Below, piece after piece: positions 8,929 to 18,017 of a stretch of 57,674 nucleotides of DNA. The notes under the pieces were generated by a model. The model made no database searches. It worked only from the letters and a program-made list of their open reading frames with translations, and was not told the DNA's origin. Within the stretch, counting starts at the first letter, position 1, and every line of letters starts with the position of its first letter. A program made the translations under genes and the position numbers. Source of the DNA: Bacteroidota bacterium (GTDB lineage Bacteria; Bacteroidota; Bacteroidia; Chitinophagales; Chitinophagaceae). The DNA is taken from the NCBI GenBank assembly GCA_018267625.1, contig JAFDYC010000076.1, forward strand, positions 1 to 57,674, in the 5' to 3' direction.

Positions 8929-10617
8929 CTACCATTGCTCCTGGCCGATTTTGCTCATATCCACCACGCGCCATTCCTGCCCTTGCTGGTAGAGGATGAC
9001 CATGCCTTTCGGATGTTGTTTCAAGGTCAGGCGGTAGTCGTGGCCGGCATCTATGAAGTGAAGATCAAACAGCGCATTGCTACGGTTCACAGCGCCGAGG
9101 CCTTGTTGCTGCCACCAGGAACCCCATTGGTTGAGCACTACATGCAGGTGGTTACTGTCTTCAACGATGACATGTGCCCCATCGCCGGGCTGCTGCATGT
9201 TGTAGCTGCTCACATCGTACACTTTTCCTTTCAGGTTGATGTGCTCATAAATATGCAGGTGAGCTGGGAGATCTGAGCTGTCGGTGCCCAGGATGATGCC
9301 TACGCCATTGTAGGTGGAAGGCATGTTCAGAATCAGCACGACGGGTGCATCGTTCCAGATAAATTTTTTCTGAATAGCCCAGAAGACTTTGGTGCTTTGC
9401 CGCCAATCCCAGATGAGGCGGAAGGTGCAGCCCAGGCAGGTTAAAAACACCAGTCCCAGCAAGACAAACCGCAACTTATTTTTCTGTGAGCACAGGGCCG
9501 AAATGCCCATAGCAACTAATGGCCATTGGAAGAACGCTGTGTAGTAAAGCATGCGGTCGTTGTTGACGCGCAGAGTATCCGGCAAGCTGTAGGGCAGGAT
9601 GATGGCTAAACTGACGCAGGCACCGGTCGTCATGATAGTAGCGACACGGGCAGGGCCGCTCCAGCGCGGAAACCGAATCCAGGCCCAGAGTGCGAAGCCG
9701 CATAGGAGCAAAAGGAAAACAGCCCCTGCGAAAGAGCTGCCCGTATGCTCATACATCCATTGCCTTAAAGGATGGGGGAAGAATCGGCCGAAGCCCAGCA
9801 AATGCCATTCCTGGGCCCAGGCATGGGCAGCTATTTGCAGGAAGTTGAAGCGGGCAGCGTGATGCGGAATGCCATGTGCTATCCATCCGCCATATACGAG
9901 CCGGTATGCAATCAGGTAGCAACCGAAGAGGCCCAGCATGGGCAAGACCATCCTGAGTAAGGCCGTCCGGCATCGTTGAGCAGGAATCATCCCGGCGCGC
10001 CAATAGCCCAATGTCAGCAGCAGCAGCAGGATAGGGACGGTGTACCATAATTCCAGCGTGAAGATGAGCGGCACGAATAAGAGCAGGCAGCGCCAAAGCC
10101 AGCGTGTTCGGCCATCCTTCAAGAAAGCCCGTGTCCAAATCAGCGTCCATAAGATGGCTTGCACTGCAATGAGGTAATGGTAGCAGGCTTTCCACAGCAC
10201 GACCTCCGTCATGGAGGGGTTGAACAGCACGAACAAACAAGCTGCAGCGGCAGTCTGCGTTGCATGCTTCCATTCAAAATCAATTAAGAGGCTGTGGCAA
10301 AAGCGGAAGAGCAGTACACCATTTAGGGCATGCAGGCAGCTGAAGAGCAGAAACCAGGGAAGAGGCTGCGTCCCAAACAACCAAACAAGACAAAAGAGTT
10401 GTAGCTGCGTGAGCTGATAAAAGGAATGAATGCCCGCTGTGCTGCGGTTGATCATTTCCCAAAAAGAATGGTCGTAATACAGCTCCAGCAGCCCCTGAAA
10501 ATCCTGCTGAAATCCGCCTTTCCAGGCAGGCAGATAAAACAGACAAACGCCCATCCATAAGGCCATCCAGAGCCAAAAAGGACGTTCGGTAAGCTTTTTT
10601 AATAGTGATTGGAGCAT
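8929..10617 (-). CDS. Polytopic membrane protein, unknown function
   Basis: The first 430 or so of 562 residues contain about ten to eleven hydrophobic helices (for example FWLWMALWMGVCLFYLPAW near 14-32 and LRFVLLGLVFLTCLGCTF near 385-402). The last 130 residues are soluble and rich in polar strands. The layout, many membrane spans followed by a C-terminal domain, recalls membrane glycosyltransferases of the GT-C type, but I see no diagnostic Asp motif in the first loop and do not assign it. It stands alone between odhB and a divergently oriented secreted-protein gene. Confidence 0.8.
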   Translation of the reverse strand: MLQSLLKKLTERPFWLWMALWMGVCLFYLPAWKGGFQQDFQGLLELYYDHSFWEMINRSTAGIHSFYQLTQLQLFCLVWLFGTQPLPWFLLFSCLHALNGVLLFRFCHSLLIDFEWKHATQTAAAACLFVLFNPSMTEVVLWKACYHYLIAVQAILWTLIWTRAFLKDGRTRWLWRCLLLFVPLIFTLELWYTVPILLLLLTLGYWRAGMIPAQRCRTALLRMVLPMLGLFGCYLIAYRLVYGGWIAHGIPHHAARFNFLQIAAHAWAQEWHLLGFGRFFPHPLRQWMYEHTGSSFAGAVFLLLLCGFALWAWIRFPRWSGPARVATIMTTGACVSLAIILPYSLPDTLRVNNDRMLYYTAFFQWPLVAMGISALCSQKNKLRFVLLGLVFLTCLGCTFRLIWDWRQSTKVFWAIQKKFIWNDAPVVLILNMPSTYNGVGIILGTDSSDLPAHLHIYEHINLKGKVYDVSSYNMQQPGDGAHVIVEDSNHLHVVLNQWGSWWQQQGLGAVNRSNALFDLHFIDAGHDYRLTLKQHPKGMVILYQQGQEWRVVDMSKIGQEQW

Positions 10618-10873
10618 CGTCTGGGTAAAGATGCCGTACCTGCGGCAATCATAAAACTTGAAGAAGAGGTTGCTTTTTGATTTTCAACGAATCAGGGGAA
10701 ATCGTGCATTTCTCTACTAGTGGCCCAAGCTATTAACGCTGAAGTAAATGCTTACGGCACGAGTAAATATTAAGCGGATGTAGCGGAGTATGTCGTGCCC
10801 AGCCAGGCGTTCAGCTCCGTCAGCGATAGCTCCTGAATCAGGTGGTTGTTATCCCCTTTACTATTTTCATAGC

Positions 10874-11770
10874 ATGTATTTCCTGCATAAAGCCGCCTTT
10901 GCTTGTGCATTCTGTTGCCCTTTATGGGCGCTAGGGCAGATACCCGATGCGGAGATACCCCTTCCCCAAACGGATGCTGCCTGTATTGTTTTGAAAATTC
11001 GCTACGACTTCCCCTGGAAACCTGGTGGTGTAGCTCCTAATCTGGATACAGTAGGTCTCTTTATAGTTGGTGATGGAGGGCTATTACGAATTGCCTATTT
11101 CAGTCATGCAGGCTATTGCCAGGGCGAAGAGACTTTCCAATACAACAAAAACAACAGGCTCATTTGCAAAACAGGCTATCGCTCGGTGAGCCTTCATTCA
11201 CCCCTGGCACTGGAACGCAATCATCAGCATGAGCTGTCTTTTTCAAAAACCTGGAGCTACCATAAAGGGAAGGTGTCCAGCCTCCGGTATTGCGTAGGGC
11301 CCAAGCTGGTACCGGCAGAGATTACCCATTATGAATATGATGACGAGGGGCGGCTCAGCACAGAAAACAACTCCTACCCGCAGCAGTCTGAGATCATATT
11401 CCCGACATACTATGATGAGGTCGAATACAGCTACGACCAGGACTCAGTGACCCGGCTCTGTTACCGTCAGGGCATCCTGAAAGACAGCAGCACGTATTAT
11501 GCCCACCGCAATCCCAAAGGCCAGATGCTGGAACGCTGGGAACCCGCTGCCGGCGCAGCCTTTACCCATGAATGGTTTCAGTATGATTCACTGGAACGGC
11601 TGAGCATCTATCGTTGCCAGAAAGATTATTCTCCGCTGCGGCGGGATGGCAGCATCGCCTACCCGGACCGGATTGAGCGTAGCTATGATGAACGGGGCCG
11701 CTTGGTTGCTGAGCGCTTTTTCGCCCGTGAAATCAAGCGTTGGGCCTTTCAATACATCTATATCGAATAG
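10874..11770 (+). CDS. Secreted protein with YD/RHS-like repeats
   Basis: A 298-residue protein starting at ATG 10874, where a signal peptide begins (MYFLHKAAFACAFCCPLWALGQ). The mature part contains spaced YD-type motifs (YEYDDEGRLST, YSYDQDSVTRL, FQYDSLERLSIY, RSYDERGRLVAE) like the strands of RHS/YD shells. It is far too short to form a closed RHS cage and has no toxin domain. Many Bacteroidota encode such short exported YD proteins of unknown role. An upstream start at 10790 would only add residues before the signal peptide. It converges on the next gene. Confidence 0.75.
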   Translation: MYFLHKAAFACAFCCPLWALGQIPDAEIPLPQTDAACIVLKIRYDFPWKPGGVAPNLDTVGLFIVGDGGLLRIAYFSHAGYCQGEETFQYNKNNRLICKTGYRSVSLHSPLALERNHQHELSFSKTWSYHKGKVSSLRYCVGPKLVPAEITHYEYDDEGRLSTENNSYPQQSEIIFPTYYDEVEYSYDQDSVTRLCYRQGILKDSSTYYAHRNPKGQMLERWEPAAGAAFTHEWFQYDSLERLSIYRCQKDYSPLRRDGSIAYPDRIERSYDERGRLVAERFFAREIKRWAFQYIYIE

Positions 11771-11816
11771 CCCGTCAGGCTGCTGCTACTTTCTTTCAGG
11801 CCTTCCGGAATAAGAC

Positions 11817-14051
11817 TCAGTCTCCCGCCAGGTCTGCCTCGTTGAAGATGCGGCGGTAGGCTTTGATGAAGATGGCACCCAGGTTGCGATAGGGCGGCAC
11901 ATACTCATTGAAGTCTTTTTCTTTTCCAGTCAGCGATTTCCCGATTTCGGCCCATAGTGTCACCCAGTCAATATCATCGCCGGCCAGCAGGTGGTCATTC
12001 AGGTGGCTGATGATGGCATCATTCACCAGCATGGTACCCGTCTGCTTGGTAGAAATCAGGTGGGCATCCGGCGCATGGTCGAGCACGGCACCGAGGTTGT
12101 GGTAGCCGCCGCAGGAGCCCAGCATGATGATTCGGTTGCTCTTGCTCATATAGTCCACGGTGGAACTGAGGTGGTAGCTGTGGCCGCGGTGCACGAGGAT
12201 TGTCGGGTGAATTTCGCGGCCATTCATCCAGGCTTCGAGTGCCTTTTGCGCATCCGCATCCTTGTCGGTTTCATAATCGAGCGGGAGGTTGGCGAAAATG
12301 ACGATAGGCTTGCCCGTGATGGATTTGATGGTCACCCATTGCTTGGTAGGGTTTTCTTCAGGACGGCTCCATTTCCGCGTGTCCCGGAAGTTGGCCAGGA
12401 AGGAAGCATAGGAATTTTTTCCGTCTTCATCGCCATAAAAGAAGTATTGCTCATACACAATGCCACTGTCGTTGACCAGGCTTTTGAAAGGAATGTTACC
12501 GATGGGGGGCAGGTGCAAGTTTTGCGCCAGCGAATCGTTGTTGCTGCCATTGGCCAGTGTGGCCAGCAGACCATAGACAATCGTGCCTTTTAGGTTGCGA
12601 GCCTCGCTGACCCGCGTATAGTTGTTGATGATTTCCTGGCGCAGAAAATTGGCCAGCGCTGTGTCTTTAACCGATCCAAAGGCATCGGCAACGTCCACGG
12701 CATCTTCGAGGTCATCGGTCTTCCCATGTTCCAGCCCGCTGATAAATTCCTTCATCACTGCCGTTTTTTCTTCCGGCTTCATCGTTGAAAGGAAATCGCT
12801 GAGGGTGTTGTATCCGGCACACATACGGATGAAGGTCCGGAAGTGTACATAGCGCGTCTTATCCAGCAACACATCGCCCGTATTGGGCTTCAGGCGCTCC
12901 ATCATGCGCCGGAAGGCGCCAATGAAAGACGAAGTATAAATGCGATCCTGACCATACACGATGATATAGTAGAGTTCCTCCGGGCTGAGTCCGTCTAAGA
13001 TTTTAAAGCGAACCGGATCCGGCGATTCATGCAATTCATTGATGCGTGCAATAAAAATGCTGTTCGCACGGTAAGAAAGCTCCTGCGTGTAGCTGGTGCC
13101 TCCTAAAGTATCACCCTGCATTTGCAGCCGCACCAGGTTCTTAAAAAGGGAGATGTCGTCGGAAGTAATCTTATCCACCTCAGCAATGCTGAGGCGCTTG
13201 TTGTAGATATCCGAAATAAAAGACATCGCCTTCAGCGGGTTTTTACTTTCTGCCGTGATGCGCACAATGGCTTGCACCAGCGGGTCATTACAACGCCGGA
13301 TGGCCCCATTCAGCGTGATGTTGGTGCTGGAGGCATAGTTGTAAATTTCTGTGGGTGCCTTGCGGGCAGCAGCAGCGATGATGTCGCAGGCAAAAGGCTC
13401 ATGAGCATATTCCTGCAAGCGCTTAATCATCTTCAAAGGCTGTTCCAGGCCAACCTTCTTATAGAGCAAGGCCCGCAAATCCGGATGCCCATCCAGCAAT
13501 TCCACATTTGCCAGCGAATATTCATTTTCATTCGCACGAATAAATGCATCCAGCTTGCCTTCATGGCGGGCGATAATCATATCGTGCATGTTGTTGACCA
13601 CCTTCCGGTAGAAATAGGGGTCGGCCTTGGTATCGTGGTTATAGGCGTTCACCATATTGGTCACCGCCCGCAGGTAGCGGATTTTTTCCTGATTATCCCG
13701 CTGCGGGTCGCTGGGGGGCAGGTTTTCGATCATCGTGTCTAAATGGGCTGCCTTATGGAGCAGGGCCTGAGTGATGGCATTAGAGGCCATCGTGTCGTCA
13801 CCGTACCAGATATACCCGTCCACCTTGCCGTCTGAGGCATCTGCGCCGCGCAGCGCCTTGTGGAAATAGTCGTGCCAGAGCTGCCGCTGCCTTGGAATCG
13901 GGTTCACGAGGCTGTCCACATCATAAATAGAAATCGGCTTGGGTGTCTCCTTTTGCTTCTTATGCTTGTCAGCGAAAGAAGGGAAAGCCAGCAGAAGAGC
14001 TGCAAAAAGCATCAAAAATCTGTACGTGTACTGGTGCAAGACATTCATCAT
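11817..14051 (-). CDS. Secreted protein with caspase-like His/Cys pair
   Basis: A 744-residue exported protein (signal peptide MMNVLHQYTYRFLMLFAALL to about residue 29, cleaved near FPSFA). The middle is helical with no recognised domain. The C-terminal 130 residues hold LVHRGHSYHLSS (His624) and, after a short spacer, a hydrophobic strand ending IIMLGSCGGYHN (Cys647). A His-Gly or Gly-His block followed by a hydrophobic strand and Cys-Gly is the layout of clan CD cysteine peptidases (caspase, CHAT, gingipain). Peptidase activity is inferred from this pattern only. ATG 14051 is chosen because it opens the signal peptide. Confidence 0.7.
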   Translation of the reverse strand: MMNVLHQYTYRFLMLFAALLLAFPSFADKHKKQKETPKPISIYDVDSLVNPIPRQRQLWHDYFHKALRGADASDGKVDGYIWYGDDTMASNAITQALLHKAAHLDTMIENLPPSDPQRDNQEKIRYLRAVTNMVNAYNHDTKADPYFYRKVVNNMHDMIIARHEGKLDAFIRANENEYSLANVELLDGHPDLRALLYKKVGLEQPLKMIKRLQEYAHEPFACDIIAAAARKAPTEIYNYASSTNITLNGAIRRCNDPLVQAIVRITAESKNPLKAMSFISDIYNKRLSIAEVDKITSDDISLFKNLVRLQMQGDTLGGTSYTQELSYRANSIFIARINELHESPDPVRFKILDGLSPEELYYIIVYGQDRIYTSSFIGAFRRMMERLKPNTGDVLLDKTRYVHFRTFIRMCAGYNTLSDFLSTMKPEEKTAVMKEFISGLEHGKTDDLEDAVDVADAFGSVKDTALANFLRQEIINNYTRVSEARNLKGTIVYGLLATLANGSNNDSLAQNLHLPPIGNIPFKSLVNDSGIVYEQYFFYGDEDGKNSYASFLANFRDTRKWSRPEENPTKQWVTIKSITGKPIVIFANLPLDYETDKDADAQKALEAWMNGREIHPTILVHRGHSYHLSSTVDYMSKSNRIIMLGSCGGYHNLGAVLDHAPDAHLISTKQTGTMLVNDAIISHLNDHLLAGDDIDWVTLWAEIGKSLTGKEKDFNEYVPPYRNLGAIFIKAYRRIFNEADLAGD

Positions 14052-14302
14052 TTTTCTAAAAGCGCAATAGCTGCAAAAATACTTCGCACACAAGGGCAGG
14101 AAGCTATCGCCATAAAATCACAATTTCTTTAACAGCCTTGCCGACAGGACTTTTTCAGCTCTGCCCGGCCCCATTACCTCCGGCTGCTTTTGTAGGTTGC
14201 CCGCTTTCGAAACCGGATGCAGGGGGACGGAATCGAGCCAAAAAAAAGAAACCCGGCCCCGGCAGCCATTGCGAACCCGCCATTACCTTCGCAGCCCTCC
14301 GA

Positions 14303-14376
14303 GGGTGCTTAGCTCAGTTGGTTAGAGTGTTACCTTGACATGGTAAAGGTCGCTGGTTCGAATCCTGCAGCACCCA
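14303..14376 (+). tRNA. tRNA-Val (anticodon GAC)
   Basis: The cloverleaf is visible: a 7-bp acceptor stem (GGGTGCT with AGCACCC), the D arm starting GCTCAGTTGG, an anticodon stem TTACC/GGTAA with loop TTGACAT and anticodon GAC at 14337-14339, and a T arm with TTCGAAT. The T stem has one T-T mismatch. The CCA end is not encoded. It reads valine codons GUC/GUU. A strong terminator follows 16 bases later, so it is a single-tRNA transcript. Confidence 0.95.
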
Positions 14377-14391
14377 CCCCGAATGATTCCC

Positions 14392-14433
14392 AAACCTTCC
14401 GCATCCCGATGCCCGGAAGGTTTTTTCTTTTTT
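14392..14433 (+). terminator. Rho-independent terminator after tRNA-Val
   Basis: A 10-bp perfect stem (AAACCTTCCG with CGGAAGGTTT) closes a 12-base loop and runs into TTTTTTCTTTTTT. It ends the tRNA-Val transcript and insulates the arginase-fold gene that starts at 14460. Confidence 0.85.
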
Positions 14434-14459
14434 GAGAACTTGCGTCCACTCTTTCCCTC

Positions 14460-15593
14460 ATGCACGACCTACACCAATTTTTCGCCCAAAGACACTTCAT
14501 CGAAACACACAGCCATTTCCGCTATGACCCGCTGCAATGGGGCAGCAAAATGCAGTTTGCTACACAGGAACGTTTCGACCTGGACGAGGCGGATGTAGTC
14601 CTCATCGGCTGCGGTGAACAAGGCGGACAACATGAGGCGGCGAGCTTCAGCCAGGCCCCGGACGCCATCCGCAAAGAGTTGTATCAACTCTACCAGTGGC
14701 ACCCGGAAATCCGGATCACCGATGCCGGCAACATCCTTCAGGGAGCCACCACCAGCGACACCCGTGCGGCGCTGAGGACTGTACTGCAGGAGCTTCATGA
14801 TGCCGGCAAAATCGTCCTTGTGCTGGGAGGCTCGCACGACCTGACGATGCAACAGTATGAAGCCTTCAGCTCCCGCAATCAGCTCATAGATGCCGTGATT
14901 GCCGATGCCTGGATAGACCTCGATGAATCGGAACTGATGAGCGACCGCTCCTTCCTGATGGACATGCTCACGGCCCAGCCCAATTTCGTGCGTCACTATA
15001 CCCACCTCGGCTTCCAGAGCTATTTCGTGCATCCGCGTATGCTGGAGACCCTGGACCAATTGCGTTTCGACTTTATCCGCGTGGGGCGGTTGCGCGAAAA
15101 CCTGGAAGAAGCGGAACCGGCATTGAGAGCCGCTGACTTGTTTTCAGTGGACATGAACGTACTGCGCTATTCAGATGCGCCGGCAAACACGCAAGGTTCC
15201 CCCAATGGCCTTCATGGCGATGAAGCCTGCACACTGACCCGCTATGCGGGCATGGCAACCCATCTTAGCTCATTCGGCATCTATGGCTATGAACCAAAAG
15301 CAGACGTACATCAGATGACCGCTAAGCTCATCGCGCAGATGATCTGGTATTTCGTGGAAGGGCTGGTGCTGCGGCGGCAAGAAGCTTCACTGAGCGAGCG
15401 GAATGAGTTTACTGAGTTCAATGTGCGCTTCACGGCAAACGACAGCTCCTTTCTGAAAAGCCGCCGCAGCAGGCGCTGGTGGATGCAGATGCCCGATGGC
15501 TCCTTCGTACCCTGCACATACAATGATTACCTGGCGGCCTGTAATAATGAAATCCCGGAACGCTGGCTGCGTGAACAGGAACGGCTGAGCTGA
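14460..15593 (+). CDS. Arginase-fold protein with altered metal site
   Basis: This protein of 377 residues has the ureohydrolase (arginase/agmatinase/formimidoylglutamase) fold. It keeps the first metal motif GGSHDLT (His126). The second motif, DAHxDxR in active enzymes, is here ADAWIDLDES (about 148-157), without the His. The third, SxDxDxxDP, is SVDMNVLRYSD (229-239). Several manganese ligands are therefore missing, and hydrolase activity is doubtful. Bacteroidota genomes commonly carry such a divergent homologue, sometimes annotated as formimidoylglutamase. It follows the tRNA-Val terminator and converges on the L,D-transpeptidase-type gene. Confidence 0.85.
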   Translation: MHDLHQFFAQRHFIETHSHFRYDPLQWGSKMQFATQERFDLDEADVVLIGCGEQGGQHEAASFSQAPDAIRKELYQLYQWHPEIRITDAGNILQGATTSDTRAALRTVLQELHDAGKIVLVLGGSHDLTMQQYEAFSSRNQLIDAVIADAWIDLDESELMSDRSFLMDMLTAQPNFVRHYTHLGFQSYFVHPRMLETLDQLRFDFIRVGRLRENLEEAEPALRAADLFSVDMNVLRYSDAPANTQGSPNGLHGDEACTLTRYAGMATHLSSFGIYGYEPKADVHQMTAKLIAQMIWYFVEGLVLRRQEASLSERNEFTEFNVRFTANDSSFLKSRRSRRWWMQMPDGSFVPCTYNDYLAACNNEIPERWLREQERLS

Positions 15594-15608
15594 ACGCCCT
15601 CTTGATTC

Positions 15609-16427
15609 TCATTGAAAAGCCTGCCTCAGGAGCCATGGTGATGCCAGCAGAAACCCCGGAAAGCATGAAGACATTGACTCCGGGATGGAGCCGGGCTTGC
15701 TCCTCGCCGGGAGCAGATACTCTGGCCAGTGGCCCGGCTCCAGTTGTAGCCAGCTTGCCTTATTCAGATACTGCGCGTCCGGGAAGAAAATAAACAGGCA
15801 GGTGCTGTCTTTAATCGTTTGAATGATGGAATCGGCGAGCTGGGGCGGCAAGGCAGGGCAACCCCAGGAGCGCCCTAATCTCCCTTCCTGTGCGATGAAG
15901 GTATCGCTCACATAAGCGGCTGCATGAATCACGATATTCCGGTTCATGGCTTCATTATTAAAACCCGGGTCCATGCCTTCCAGGCAGAGCGAAAGACCAT
16001 GCTGGCCCTCGTAAGTATCGCCGGTAACATAAAAGCCCAGCGAGGACGCATGGCTGCCATCCCGGTTTGAAAAAATGCAGGCCATATCCTCGCCGGAGCC
16101 TTGACCGTGCGCCACATAGGAATTGAACAACACAGCAGGGCGACTCAAATCAATCACCCAAAAACGCTTGCTGCATGAGGATAAGCTAAAGTCTGCCACA
16201 CTCAGGATATGCACCTGTTCATTCAGCTTTCCGGCGGCTTCCAGATTGAGGAAACCGTGCAGGGCCTCTGCAAAAACATAGGGGTTCAGCGTGTCGCAGT
16301 TTCTAAAATCAATTTGCTGATAAAGTGCGGTAGTCAGGCTATCTGGTACACCTGCTTGCGCAGCAGGGAGGACAGGTGAACGGACACTCAGCAAGCAAAC
16401 AAATCCAATCCACTGCGACAGGCTCAT
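15609..16427 (-). CDS. Murein L,D-transpeptidase-type protein (YkuD_2 family)
   Basis: The 272-residue exported protein has a signal peptide from ATG 16427 (MSLSQWIGFVCLLSVRSP). Its core carries the marks of the YkuD_2 family: VAHGQGSGEDMACIFSN, SSLGFYVTGDTYEGQHG, RNIVIHAAAYVSD and the catalytic GRSWGCPALP. Known YkuD enzymes use this Cys to form 3-3 cross-links or attach proteins to peptidoglycan. Its His and Cys are both present. The GTG at 16451 would only lengthen the n-region. It is probably periplasmic. The gene shares its upstream region with the divergent thiolase gene. Confidence 0.88.
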   Translation of the reverse strand: MSLSQWIGFVCLLSVRSPVLPAAQAGVPDSLTTALYQQIDFRNCDTLNPYVFAEALHGFLNLEAAGKLNEQVHILSVADFSLSSCSKRFWVIDLSRPAVLFNSYVAHGQGSGEDMACIFSNRDGSHASSLGFYVTGDTYEGQHGLSLCLEGMDPGFNNEAMNRNIVIHAAAYVSDTFIAQEGRLGRSWGCPALPPQLADSIIQTIKDSTCLFIFFPDAQYLNKASWLQLEPGHWPEYLLPARSKPGSIPESMSSCFPGFLLASPWLLRQAFQ

Positions 16428-16751
16428 ATTTCTAATTTTTCGCTTCGGCACTTACGCCTGGGTTAAGACCTTTGTTTTCAAAAGTACAGGGGCCTGTTTT
16501 CTGCTTTTCCTAAAAGAGGCTTTCTCCATAATGCAGCTTCTTAAACACTTGCAACTTTTTGGAAGACGAATGAACCCTTCCGGTATCCATTCCTAATAAA
16601 AAAGACGAGCCTATACATGCAGGCTGCTATCATAGAGAAATTCAGCACCATAAGTGCAGCAGCAACCAACCTCATCGGCGCAGAGCCTAGTTCAATTAGC
16701 TACCTTAGCGTGTTAACCTTTTTCTCAAAAAAATTCCAAAAAATCAACAAG
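16428..16751 (+). other. Divergent intergenic region, L,D-transpeptidase / thiolase
   Basis: This 324-base stretch lies between two divergent genes and holds no convincing gene. On the plus strand TACCTTAG at 16701-16708 resembles a -7 element and would serve the thiolase with a leader of about 40 bases. Just before the thiolase ATG the sequence is A-rich (CAAAAAAATTCC type), as is usual for Bacteroidota starts. Confidence 0.4.
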
Positions 16752-17930
16752 ATGAGAGAAGTAATTATTGCTTCTGCCGTACGCACTCCGCTCGGTAGTT
16801 GGGGTGGTTCATTGAAAGACTTTTCAGCCACCCGCCTCGGTGCTCTTGCCATCCAGGCAGCACTTGAGCGGGCGGGCATTAAGCCTGAATCTGTGGACGA
16901 AGTATTTATGGGTTGTGTTCTTCAGGCCAACCTGGGTCAGGCACCTGCCCGCCAGGCTGCCCGCTTTGCCGGCCTGCCCGACAAGGTCATCTGCACCACT
17001 GTCAATAAGGTCTGCGCATCTGGAATGAAGGCCGTGAGCCTGGGCGCTCAGGCTATCTTACTTGGCGATGCAGAAATCGTAGTAGCGGGCGGTATGGAGA
17101 GTATGACCAATGTGCCCTTCTACAATGCCAACCAACGCTGGGGCAGCAAGTATGGCGACACGAAAACTGTAGATGGCCTTGCAAAAGATGGCCTGACTGA
17201 CGTGTATCACAACTACGCCATGGGCAATGCCGCCGAGCTTTGCGCTAAAGAATGTGGCATCAGCCGGGAAGACCAGGATGCCTTTGCCATCGAGAGCTAC
17301 AAACGCAGCCAGCAAGCAACAACGGAAGGACGATTCAAAGACGAAATCGTGCCGGTAGAGATTCCGCAACGTAGTGGTGCCCCACTCGTTTTCGACAAAG
17401 ACGAAGAACCCTGGCGTGTGAATTTTGATAAAATCAGCGGACTGAAACCCGCTTTTACCAAAGACGGCACCGTGACGGCAGCCAATGCTTCCACGATGAA
17501 TGACGGGGCTGCAGCATTAGTGCTGATGACTGCAGAGAAAGCCAAAGAATTAGGCATCACACCTCTGGCTAAAATCCGCAGCTATGCCGATGCCGAACAA
17601 GCTCCGGAATGGTTCACCACGGCGCCAGCTCAGGCAGTCCCGAAAGCGGTGGCAAAAGCCGGACTGAAAATGGAAGATGTGGAATTCTATGAATTGAATG
17701 AAGCCTTCGCTGTGGTAGGGATTGAAAACACCCGTATGATGAAGCTGAATCCGGATCGCGTGAATGTGAACGGTGGAGCAGTAGCCATCGGACACCCACT
17801 GGGCGCCAGCGGGGCACGCATCTTAGTGACGCTCATCAATGTGCTCAAGCAACATCAGGCTAAGATTGGCGCAGCAGGTATCTGCAATGGCGGAGGCGGT
17901 GCCAGCGCCATGGTTCTTGAACGTTTGTAA
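16752..17930 (+). CDS. Acetyl-CoA C-acyltransferase (thiolase)
   Basis: The 392-residue enzyme is a class II thiolase that either condenses two acetyl-CoA or cleaves 3-oxoacyl-CoA. All three catalytic residues are in place: Cys88 in [11 protein letters not shown], His348 in IGHPLGASG and Cys378 in GICNGGGGA. The length and start ([15 protein letters not shown]) are standard. The open frame extends upstream to 16617, but only ATG 16752 gives the conserved N-terminus. With PaaZ, the 3-hydroxyacyl-CoA dehydrogenase and the CoA transferase in the same window, a role in phenylacetate or short-chain acyl-CoA degradation is likely, though biosynthetic acetoacetyl-CoA synthesis cannot be excluded. 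Confidence 0.95.
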   Translation: MREVIIASAVRTPLGSWGGSLKDFSATRLGALAIQAALERAGIKPESVDEVFMGCVLQANLGQAPARQAARFAGLPDKVICTTVNKVCASGMKAVSLGAQAILLGDAEIVVAGGMESMTNVPFYNANQRWGSKYGDTKTVDGLAKDGLTDVYHNYAMGNAAELCAKECGISREDQDAFAIESYKRSQQATTEGRFKDEIVPVEIPQRSGAPLVFDKDEEPWRVNFDKISGLKPAFTKDGTVTAANASTMNDGAAALVLMTAEKAKELGITPLAKIRSYADAEQAPEWFTTAPAQAVPKAVAKAGLKMEDVEFYELNEAFAVVGIENTRMMKLNPDRVNVNGGAVAIGHPLGASGARILVTLINVLKQHQAKIGAAGICNGGGGASAMVLERL

Positions 17931-17946
17931 GCCCGGGAAGATCCCC

Positions 17947-18012
17947 AAATCTGCAAGTCTGAAACCTGAGGCCCCTGAGGCTTTTATGTTTTCCGGCTTG
18001 CAGGTTTTTTTT
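17947..18012 (+). terminator. Long stem-loop with T-run after the thiolase gene
   Basis: AAATCTGCAAG at 17947-17957 pairs with CTTGCAGGTTT at 17997-18007 (11 bp, one G-T) around a 39-base loop that itself can pair through its CCTGAGG repeats. It runs into eight T residues and lies between two converging genes. Confidence 0.5.
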
Positions 18013-18017
18013 GCCCA

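Noticed and set aside
10680..10873. Possible insertion-sequence remnant
   Set aside because: No terminal inverted repeats, target duplication or transposase fragment can be seen.
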